Shown one piece after another: positions 1 to 5,634 of a DNA stretch of 8,849 nt. The stretch is from Chitinivibrionales bacterium. GTDB lineage: Bacteria > Fibrobacterota > Chitinivibrionia > Chitinivibrionales > JANQEN01. The notes under the pieces were generated by a model. The model was not told the origin of the DNA. It did not search any database and saw only the letters and a program-made list of their open reading frames with translations. A program made the translations under genes and the position numbers. Location of the stretch: positions 1 through 8,849 of the forward strand of contig JAUVGS010000054.1 in assembly GCA_030593665.1 (NCBI GenBank), in the 5' to 3' direction. Positions within the stretch are counted from its first letter, which is position 1. Every line of letters starts with the position of its first letter.

Positions 1-1
1 C

Positions 2-1018
2 CCTTCCTCCGGATATAGCCGCTTCGAACCAGTCGCTCATACTGCAGATATAACGATTCACAGGGAGGAACTCCAGGCAAATCTGCTTGCGGTTGTTCCT
101 GAGGATATATTCCTTGCAACGCTGCCGCTGTATCTCAGTGAAGATAGCGGTGATTCATTTGTTACGATATATGGTAACGAAGAATATTACATCATTGGTG
201 TGACTGTTCAGAGAAGTTTAACCGCAGTATTTCATATGGTACCCGGATCTTCTGAGAAATTAGCTGGACATATTACGAGAATTCAGCGATACTGGGACAT
301 GCGATTTAAATCAACTGTTTTTCCCGATACAATTGTTACTGTCGGTGAGATCGAATATACACCTGATTCCTCTTTTGAAAAACCACCGTTACGTGTTGCA
401 GAAGCGGAGAATGAAATTGCCCGTCTGAGAGCTATGGGAACTGCACTGGCGCAGAATGAGGAAACCGTGCCGCTGTTCTCCGGCCAGACTCCGGAAGCAT
501 CATTCAGGAAAGCACGTTCCTGGTTGTATGGTATCTCTGCAGGACTTGTTGTTACAGGATTGATTGCAGCAGCACTTTACACAGGTTTGAATTACTGGTT
601 TTATAAAAAGAAATTGGCTTATGAGAAAGAGTATCAACATATCATAGGGTACAACAAAGAGATTAAGAAACTCACTGATAGAAACAATGAAATAGCGGAA
701 ACAATACTTCGGTTGGAGAATACCTTTTCCAGACGAACCCTTTGGGGAAAATTTCTGCATGAGATCGGTGAAAACAGACCTGAAGATCTCTATTTTGAAC
801 GGTTTGGTTCAGAACCGGTAAAAGGCAATTCACAGGCAATCAAAATTGCTCTCATGGGATGGACACCAAAGGAGCTGAGTGTGACTACCTTTATTGCCAC
901 ACTGCAGAAGATGCCCTATGTAACACAGATAACCCTGTCTTCTATGGAACGTAATAAAACGAAGCGTTCAATTTATGGATTTAAGATTATATGTACACTA
1001 CTGTTAAACGAACAATAG
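2..1018 (+). CDS. GspL / PilM-PilN-like inner-membrane platform protein of a type II secretion or type IV pilus machine (5' partial)
   Basis: The frame is open from the left edge of the window with no ATG. The first usable start inside it (GTG at 200) would cut through folded sequence, so the gene starts upstream. The visible 338 residues have the GspL or fused PilM-PilN layout. A soluble, probably cytoplasmic part comes first, followed by one hydrophobic segment of about 23 residues (nt 524-592, ending NYWFYKKK). Then come a charged, probably coiled-coil stretch (nt 600-720) and a C-terminal domain of about 90 residues with the alternating pattern of the PilN/GspL ferredoxin-like fold. In such systems this protein anchors the assembly ATPase and pairs with GspM/PilO, and the next gene is just such a partner, overlapping by 28 bp. 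The family call rests on topology and neighbours more than on motifs. Only the end of the actin-like domain, if present, can be seen. T2SS and T4P cannot be told apart from this gene alone. Confidence 0.72.
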   Translation, partial: PSSGYSRFEPVAHTADITIHREELQANLLAVVPEDIFLATLPLYLSEDSGDSFVTIYGNEEYYIIGVTVQRSLTAVFHMVPGSSEKLAGHITRIQRYWDMRFKSTVFPDTIVTVGEIEYTPDSSFEKPPLRVAEAENEIARLRAMGTALAQNEETVPLFSGQTPEASFRKARSWLYGISAGLVVTGLIAAALYTGLNYWFYKKKLAYEKEYQHIIGYNKEIKKLTDRNNEIAETILRLENTFSRRTLWGKFLHEIGENRPEDLYFERFGSEPVKGNSQAIKIALMGWTPKELSVTTFIATLQKMPYVTQITLSSMERNKTKRSIYGFKIICTLLLNEQ

Positions 1019-1539
1019 AGAAAGAATTACTCCCGTTCACGGCACTGGCACTGGCTGTATGTGTACTCACGGTTCTGGTGCGCTATGCAATTGTACCGGG
1101 CTGGCAGCGAAATGCTTCCATGCGAAAGGAAGTGATGAAATATAAGACGCTTGTCAGCCGTGATACCGAGTATGATGAGTTAAAAAATGCGATACGGGGA
1201 AAGCTGAAATCTCTTGAGGAAAAACATACTGAACTTACCCAGGGACTCGCTGACCCGCAGGATCTTTCCGGCCTTCTTCAGATGATTTTTGATAAGGCCT
1301 GGGATGTGGATATCCGTTTTGACAAAACCATTCCGCAGCCGGAAGTCCGCGGAACCGATTATATTCACTACCCCGTTCTTCTTGAAATGACAACATCATA
1401 CAATTCATTAGGCAAGTTTGTCACCTCATTGGAACGTATACCCCAGATTGTTCGGGTAGAGCGGGTAGCTATCACGGCATTGAATGATGAATCTATTCAT
1501 GCCAGAGTACTTATTACCTGTTTTTTAAGTTTGCAATAA
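991..1539 (+). CDS. GspM / PilO-like inner-membrane platform protein
   Basis: This 182-residue bitopic protein has a short basic N-terminus, one transmembrane helix at about residues 15-35 and a charged helical stretch at about 45-85 rich in Lys and Glu. Its C-terminal domain (about 92-182) looks like the ferredoxin-like fold of PilO/GspM, with an SLGKFVTSLERIPQIVRVER segment typical of that fold. Size and layout fit PilO/GspM (about 160-210 residues). In the family it dimerises with PilN/GspL in the inner membrane and contacts PilP/GspC in the periplasm; both are encoded on either side. The ATG at 991 lies inside the upstream gene (28-bp overlap) with no good Shine-Dalgarno site, so coupled translation is likely. 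It is kept because it sits just before the membrane helix and the next in-frame ATG lies beyond it. Confidence 0.75.
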   Translation: MYTTVKRTIEKELLPFTALALAVCVLTVLVRYAIVPGWQRNASMRKEVMKYKTLVSRDTEYDELKNAIRGKLKSLEEKHTELTQGLADPQDLSGLLQMIFDKAWDVDIRFDKTIPQPEVRGTDYIHYPVLLEMTTSYNSLGKFVTSLERIPQIVRVERVAITALNDESIHARVLITCFLSLQ

Positions 1540-1551
1540 TAAGGCAGCCGG

Positions 1552-2037
1552 ATGAAACAGAAACAAGCTATACAGTACAGTTTAATGGGTATTACACTTA
1601 TACTTCTTATAGTGTGTTGCGTTAATAGTGTGCAGATAATTACCGCACTTACTTCAACGAATGATAAAAATGCGGAACAGGGACAGGAGATAAAACTTAA
1701 AGGATTTGAATTGGTTGATAAAGCATTGCAAACAAAAACAAAAGCCTATACGTTTACCTTTAAGGGGTCATTTGATTCACCATTCCGAAAAATCAGCGGT
1801 GTTACCCGCAGAAAACGCAGCGGCGGAAAACCAAAACCGGTGTATAAAAAGCTGTTTCTTAAAGGAACGTTAATAAAAGATAATGCACTTGCAATTATAG
1901 AAGATGAAGATGGCAAGACATTTATCTGTAAAGCAGGGGATCGTGTCCATAACCGGTTGGTTGCGAAGATAAAACCGGATATGGTAACCATCCGTGATAA
2001 CGGCGGGACAACTGTCCTGAAAGTTAAAGAAAAATAA
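1552..2037 (+). CDS. GspC / PilP-like periplasmic linker protein
   Basis: This 161-residue protein has one N-terminal membrane helix (about 10-31) and a flexible stretch to about residue 70. An FDSPFRKISG segment and a basic, Gly/Pro-rich linker (84-100) follow. The C-terminal beta-rich domain (about 100-158) has the pattern LFLKGTL...ALAIIEDEDGKTF...AGDRV...V..I..D.V.I, which matches the homology region of GspC and the PilP fold. In those families this domain docks on the secretin in the outer membrane, linking it to the GspL-GspM/PilN-PilO platform. The membrane helix ends IVCCVNS, and Val or Cys before each cysteine is a poor lipobox, so GspC-like anchoring is likelier than a PilP-type lipoprotein. 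An AAGG at 1541-1544 lies 7 nt before the ATG, 12 bp after the upstream stop. Third gene of the platform trio. Confidence 0.72.
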   Translation: MKQKQAIQYSLMGITLILLIVCCVNSVQIITALTSTNDKNAEQGQEIKLKGFELVDKALQTKTKAYTFTFKGSFDSPFRKISGVTRRKRSGGKPKPVYKKLFLKGTLIKDNALAIIEDEDGKTFICKAGDRVHNRLVAKIKPDMVTIRDNGGTTVLKVKEK

Positions 2038-2071
2038 TGATTAACTATCTGTTCGGTATCCGATTACTCCG

Positions 2072-3592
2072 ATGGCATTTATGTTGCAGAAATTTATCAC
2101 GATAATCAACACACAAAAAGGATCCGCACTTTATATCGTCCTGGTTTTTTCAATTGTTACCCTCGCAACCGCTTCGATTTATGTTGTTCATCAGATGAAT
2201 TTTGCTACACAATCCCGAAAAGATCCTGCAAAGTTGCAGGCGCTGCTGAATGCCCGGTCAGGGATCTGGTATGGCCTTGCATTACTTGACAGGGAAGTTG
2301 ACCTGAAGAAATCCCGCATCGATAGTACCGATACGACAATGACCGCTGCATTATTCGGTGAAGACATGTTTACAAGTGTTCATGAATTAAATGATGAATC
2401 TCAGGAAGCGGAAGCGCAGGAAGTGTCATTGGTTTTATCTAATACGCCGGTTTCGGTGAGCTTGATGGATGATATAATTACCTTCACCTACTATTTACAG
2501 CCTTCAAGTTACTTCCGTATTCTTGAGTCCACGGGAACGTATCGTGATTTCGAAAAGAAAGTGGTGACTACCATTGCATCCAATCCGTTTGCTTCACCGG
2601 ATACGGTCCTGTTCCTTCATACGCAGGGTAATCCGGATGGGTTCGGGAGTGTTGACGGCAGAGTTTCTTTTCTTACTCAGAGTATTGACAGTTCAGACAG
2701 CCTTGAACGAAAACGATTCTATGTTGACAGGGAGGAGGTGCGCAGGATTGTTGATGAGTTCCAGGAGGCGCTTGTCGCAATAGGAGACTCTGCGATACCG
2801 GATGCCCCGTTAACGGTACTGTATAACGATGATTTTGCAGATATCCCGGATACCGTATATGGCCCGCTTTTTATTGATGGCTCAAGCCGTGATTTGCGTT
2901 GGAAAACGAAACGGACGATTTGTATTCTGGAAGAACTGCAATTGACCGGGGATATTGTTATTGAGGATGTTACCTTTGTCGTCAAGGGTGATATAAAAAT
3001 CCTTGATAATACGGTACTGAATTCGGTTGAACTCTTTACCGCATCACGAATTTTCTTTGCCGGTGAATCACAGTTTCGTGGGAATGTAATGGCTTGTGGT
3101 GATGTGGAAATCTATGAACAGGCCACAATATCGGGCAAGAGTATTATTATAACAGCAGGATTATCTGAAAAATCAAAGAGTACCCTGAAAAAAAAGACTG
3201 AAGAGCCAGTACCTACTGCCATGAATGCTGCAAAGACGCCAAACCTTGAAGAGCAAAAGAATGAAGAAAAGGAGAAAAAGAAAGTGTATTCGCTTTATGT
3301 CAGGGATCAGGCGATTGTAGACGGTGTACTTATTAACCTGTCAAAAACATTCGGTATCTCTACGGATGTCGAGACAATTATCAGCGGGGTGCTGTGGGCT
3401 ACGGGAAAAGTGTGTCACCGTGGCAGGATGAAGGGCGTTATAAAAGCAAAAGTACTCGTTGATGAAGGGGATCCCGGTACTACTGCGGGAAATGTTCTGA
3501 CAGGAACGATTAAGGAATTGGAATCTATCAGTTCCTATTATCTGCCCTATTTTATAGGTGAACCAAAACTTATTGAATGGAAAGAGTTGTAA
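2072..3592 (+). CDS. GspK / PilX-like minor pseudopilin with a beta-solenoid-like body
   Basis: The 506-residue protein starts with a 17-residue leader ending QKG and then SALYIVLVFSIVTLATASIYV, a prepilin-type cleavage site (G17/S18) plus hydrophobic helix. Position +5 is Ile rather than Glu, as is characteristic of the GspK/PilX tip subunits. Residues 60-170 are mixed alpha/beta. Residues about 264-362 and 405-465 are runs of short hydrophobic strands separated by Gly, Asp and Asn turns (GDIVIEDVTFVVKGDIKI, GDVEIYEQATISGKSIII), the look of a right-handed beta-solenoid or bactofilin-like fold. A Lys/Glu-rich low-complexity linker (366-404) splits the two halves. Classical GspK is about 300-330 residues with a helical insertion, so this is longer and differently built. 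ATG 2072 is the first start after an in-frame stop; ATG 2081 is also possible. Neither has a good ribosome binding site. Its stop overlaps the next ATG (TAATG). Confidence 0.7.
   Translation: MAFMLQKFITIINTQKGSALYIVLVFSIVTLATASIYVVHQMNFATQSRKDPAKLQALLNARSGIWYGLALLDREVDLKKSRIDSTDTTMTAALFGEDMFTSVHELNDESQEAEAQEVSLVLSNTPVSVSLMDDIITFTYYLQPSSYFRILESTGTYRDFEKKVVTTIASNPFASPDTVLFLHTQGNPDGFGSVDGRVSFLTQSIDSSDSLERKRFYVDREEVRRIVDEFQEALVAIGDSAIPDAPLTVLYNDDFADIPDTVYGPLFIDGSSRDLRWKTKRTICILEELQLTGDIVIEDVTFVVKGDIKILDNTVLNSVELFTASRIFFAGESQFRGNVMACGDVEIYEQATISGKSIIITAGLSEKSKSTLKKKTEEPVPTAMNAAKTPNLEEQKNEEKEKKKVYSLYVRDQAIVDGVLINLSKTFGISTDVETIISGVLWATGKVCHRGRMKGVIKAKVLVDEGDPGTTAGNVLTGTIKELESISSYYLPYFIGEPKLIEWKEL
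3579..3586 (+). promoter_or_regulatory. Purine-rich ribosome binding site for the ATG at 3592
   Basis: GGAAAGAG lies 5 nt before the ATG at 3592, which overlaps the upstream TAA by one base. This is one of the better ribosome binding sites in the window. It supports 3592, rather than the out-of-frame ATG at 3621 or the GTG at 3649, as the ancestral start of the GspI-like gene. Confidence 0.5.
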
Positions 3593-4035
3593 TGACAATG
3601 GCGTTGAAAAAGAAACAAATATGAACGGGGAAAATAAACGGCGTCACTGTGCTTGAAGTGCTGCTTGCCATTGTTATTCTGAGTATTGTGTCGGTTGTTG
3701 TGTGGCGTTTTGTTGCGGCGGGTGACAGGTTGTTCGGGCGGAATATGCTTATTGAGAACGCTGCCCAGGTTGCTCGTAATGCGGCTGAAGCGCTCAAAGC
3801 GCAGGCTCCCGGAATTGAGATGATTGAGGAGAGTGAATATGAGACTTCGATGGGCGGAAGATCGTTTGTTGTAAAGAGGAAAGTACTTGAAGCAGAAACG
3901 ATAGATACACTTATCAGCAAATATCCGGTAAAAGCGATCACCTTAGAGGTCTTTGAAAGCTATGATGAAGATTACAATTTGCCTGTAAAGCCCTTAATCA
4001 GTTTTAAGTATATTCAGGGGTATAATGTGAAATAG
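3592..4035 (+). CDS. GspI / PilV-like pseudopilin, leader peptide interrupted by an in-frame TGA
   Basis: After the peptidase site the protein reads G/VTVLEVLLAIVILSIVSVVV: Gly at -1, Glu at +5 and a long hydrophobic helix, the class III prepilin signature, closest in type to GspI/PilV. The remaining roughly 100 residues are a small alpha/beta head with no motif I recognise. Reading back in the same frame gives a normal leader, MTMALKKKQI-stop-TGKING, starting at ATG 3592 with a ribosome binding site and TAATG coupling to the upstream gene. The stop is TGA at 3622-3624. The uninterrupted frame runs from 3625, and its first conventional start is GTG 3649, which would drop the cleavage Gly and make an unprocessable protein. 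An out-of-frame ATG at 3621 would join the frame if one base of the GGGGAAAA run (3627-3634) were removed. The body shows no other damage, so it may be a recent nonsense change, a sequence error or a suppressed stop. Confidence 0.72.
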
Positions 4036-4080
4036 ATTTACTATATCGTCCGAACGTCAATTGTTTGAAAAATGGTAGCC

Positions 4081-4115
4081 GTTCACGGCTTGAAATCGAA
4101 AATTAGAAATTATAA
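4081..4115 (+). repeat. Degenerate period-7 tandem tract, diverged copy of the 4848-4896 tract
   Basis: Read in sevens from 4081 the sequence gives two GNTTNAN-like units followed by three AT-rich units beginning AT (ATCGAAA type). This is the same unit order as the cleaner tract at 4848-4896 (GGTTSAR units, then ATCNAAA units). The segments starting at 4081 and 4856 are alike over about 24 bases in the same orientation. It lies 28 bp upstream of the S23-like remnant in the space between the two pseudopilin genes. It appears to be an eroded copy of a dispersed repeat. Confidence 0.5.
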
Positions 4116-4142
4116 ACTTTTTGTGTAGAAATTGGGAAAAAC

Positions 4143-4277
4143 ATGAAACTTGTATATGAATTGGATGTTTATAAGTTGGCAGAAGAGTTGTCGGATATGA
4201 TCCGGTACGATTTTGGTACGTGGAACAATAAAGTACAAAAGCATGAATATCAAATTTCCAATTTCAACGTTCTTTGA
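4143..4277 (+). pseudogene. Remnant of a four-helix-bundle (S23 / 23S rRNA intervening sequence) protein gene
   Basis: ATG 4143 opens a 44-codon frame beginning MKLVYELDVYKLAEELSDMI and continuing RYDFGTWNNKVQK..YQI. From memory of the family, this resembles the start of S23/IVS-type four-helix-bundle proteins, which commonly begin M-K-x-Y-x-L-x-[IV]-Y-x-L-[AS]-E-x-L-[AS]-D-x-I-W and continue W-x-x-x-x-Q-x-T-I-G-Y-Q-[IL]-x-R-[SA]-x-D-S-I. The match fades after YQI and the frame stops at TGA 4275. Intact members are about 115-130 residues, so roughly two thirds is missing. These proteins occur inside 23S rRNA intervening sequences and as scattered genes of unproven function. It interrupts an otherwise compact operon and overlaps possible upstream starts of the GspJ-like gene. 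A chance small ORF is the alternative. Confidence 0.5.
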
Positions 4278-4290
4278 ACGTTTACATAAA

Positions 4291-4833
4291 ATGTATTTGA
4301 AAGAGAGTATAAAAACGAAACGTAATCATGGTATGACCATAATTGAACTTATGGTTGCGATGGCTATGACTGCCATCGTTGTGAGTATTATAGCAGCGGT
4401 ATGGATTAATTTCACCCGGCATGTCGTTGAACAACGCAGAAAGAGTATCCTGCATGCTGAGCTAAGGCAGGTACTTGAGGGAATTAGCTCACAGGTAAGA
4501 CGCTCGCCTGCGGTTCTGGCATGTCATTCAACAGGGATTACCTATGTATCGCCCAATAATGGTGATACTATTGTTTATGAGTATTATGCTGATGAATTGT
4601 TTAAAAATGACCTGCCGGTGACTCTTATTTCGAAGGATGCATTTATACACAATTTTAGTATCGATGAATCTGACCCGGCAGAAGACGGGTCTGATATTAT
4701 TCTTCTTACCATTTCATTAACGATTGCTGATGATTTTGGCAATCAGGCCGGTATCAGGTCACAGGTCGCTGCCAAAGTGATTGATGTATATGCGGAGGAT
4801 GAAGATGATGAATTAAGCGGGTGGAATTTTTAA
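4291..4833 (+). CDS. GspJ / PilW-like pseudopilin
   Basis: The protein carries an intact prepilin signature: basic leader MYLKESIKTKRNHG, cleavage before MTIIELMVAMAMTAIVVSII with Glu at +5, then about 20 hydrophobic residues. The rest is a 130-residue head with beta-rich segments (GITYVSPNNGDTIVYEYYAD, DIILLTISLTIADD) and an acidic C-terminus (DEDDELSGWNF). N-terminus and length fit GspJ or PilW. In type II secretion GspJ joins GspI and GspK in the pseudopilus tip complex, and candidates for both are encoded just upstream. I choose ATG 4291 because it gives a 14-residue leader. ATG 4243 (30-residue leader) and TTG 4213 are in frame but fall within the S23-like remnant. None has a good ribosome binding site, so the native upstream region may have been replaced by the inserted DNA. 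Confidence 0.7.
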   Translation: MYLKESIKTKRNHGMTIIELMVAMAMTAIVVSIIAAVWINFTRHVVEQRRKSILHAELRQVLEGISSQVRRSPAVLACHSTGITYVSPNNGDTIVYEYYADELFKNDLPVTLISKDAFIHNFSIDESDPAEDGSDIILLTISLTIADDFGNQAGIRSQVAAKVIDVYAEDEDDELSGWNF

Positions 4834-4847
4834 GGTAACCGTTTGCA

Positions 4848-4896
4848 GGTTCAGGGTTCAAGGTTGAAATCTAAAATCCAAAATCAAAAATCTAAA
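4848..4896 (+). repeat. Composite period-7 tandem repeat (seven heptads)
   Basis: Forty-nine bases read as seven consecutive heptamers: three of the form GGTTSAR, then four of the form ATCNAAA (ATCTAAA, ATCCAAA, ATCAAAA, ATCTAAA). The period stays in register across the switch between the two unit types. The tract starts 14 bp after the GspJ-like stop codon and ends about 90 bp before gmk. A diverged copy with the same unit order lies at 4081-4115. No coding potential is seen in it. Confidence 0.75.
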
Positions 4897-4989
4897 GAGT
4901 GTTTACAGACTCAAGCATCATAATAGCAAATTATTAATAATACCTTTCATTTTAAATAAAAATCCCTTAATTTATAAGTAACCGTAATA

Positions 4990-5625
4990 ATGAAGAAGGT
5001 CGCATTAAATACCTGTTCAGGAAATATATTGAAATCAGATAAATCTCTTGGTATTCAGCAAGGCAGAATAATCATCTTTTCCGCTGCTTCCGGCGCAGGG
5101 AAGACAACGATTCTTGATCACCTCAGACGTGTCATGCCCGATCTGGTCTATTCTATTTCCGCAACAACCCGCCCGCCACGCGACCATGAAATAGATGGCG
5201 TCCATTATTTCTTTTTAAGTGAAAATGAGTTTAAAAAGAAAATCGATGGAGATGAATTCGCGGAATGGGAAATAGTTCATGGTAATTATTATGGCACACC
5301 GAAAAGTTTTATAGACAGTACAATTCAGTCAGGCGGGCATATTGTGATGGATGTTGATGTGTATGGCAAAGTGAAGTTTGATAAAGCCTATCCTGACGCT
5401 ATTGGGATTTTCCTCAAGCCGCCTTCATTGGAAGAGTTGGAGAAGAGACTGCGCAGTCGAAAAACCGATTCGGATGAGGTCATTGCACTTCGTCTTGAAA
5501 ACGCTGAGAAGGAGACTTTTTTTGCCTCGCAAAATGGGAAGTATGAATATACCATTGTTAATGACGATCTTGATGCGGCAAAACAGAAGGTCGTTGCTCT
5601 TGTTAAAGAAATTATTGGCCGGTAA
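4990..5625 (+). CDS. gmk: Guanylate kinase
   Basis: Guanylate kinase phosphorylates GMP to GDP with ATP in the cytoplasm, an essential step of GTP and dGTP supply. The 211-residue protein has the full set of family motifs. They are a P-loop at 31-40 (SAASGAGKTT), the GMP-binding SATTRPPR (57-64), DGVHYFF (69-75), EFAEWEIVHGNYYGTP (89-104), DVDVYG (121-126), PPSLEELEKRLRSR (144-157) and the lid-like TDSDEVIALRLENA (159-172). The P-loop has Ala-Ala where many enzymes have Gly-Pro or Ala-Pro; this is mild and should not abolish activity. About 25 residues precede the usual core start. TTG 5029, with a better ribosome binding site, would give a 198-residue enzyme closer to the normal length. The ABC transporter gene begins 9 bp downstream, so the two are probably co-transcribed. 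Linkage to the pseudopilin genes is loose (156 bp and a repeat tract intervene). Confidence 0.95.
   Translation: MKKVALNTCSGNILKSDKSLGIQQGRIIIFSAASGAGKTTILDHLRRVMPDLVYSISATTRPPRDHEIDGVHYFFLSENEFKKKIDGDEFAEWEIVHGNYYGTPKSFIDSTIQSGGHIVMDVDVYGKVKFDKAYPDAIGIFLKPPSLEELEKRLRSRKTDSDEVIALRLENAEKETFFASQNGKYEYTIVNDDLDAAKQKVVALVKEIIGR
5019..5022 (+). promoter_or_regulatory. Possible ribosome binding site for an alternative gmk start (TTG 5029)
   Basis: AGGA (within CAGGAAA) lies 6 nt before an in-frame TTG at 5029, whereas the ATG at 4990 is preceded only by AT-rich sequence without a Shine-Dalgarno match. Initiation here would give a protein starting MKSDKSLGIQQGRIIIF, close to the usual distance between start and P-loop in guanylate kinases. 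Many genes in this window lack a Shine-Dalgarno site, so its absence at 4990 is weak evidence. Confidence 0.3.
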
Positions 5626-5634
5626 TTAACAATT

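Noticed and set aside
2037..2105. Short frame starting at a TAATG overlap after the GspC-like gene (22 codons, MINYLFG...)
   Set aside because: It has no recognisable content, overlaps the start of the large minor pseudopilin gene in another frame and lacks a good ribosome binding site; probably chance.
3570..3941. 123-codon open frame on the minus strand over the GspI-like gene
   Set aside because: Its Ser/Thr/Ile-rich translation is the mirror of the pseudopilin's hydrophobic helix and charged head; the + strand frame has the clear prepilin signature.
4973..4978. TATAAG as -10 box for gmk
   Set aside because: No good -35 at proper spacing and only 11 bp to the ATG; AT-rich spacer gives such matches by chance.
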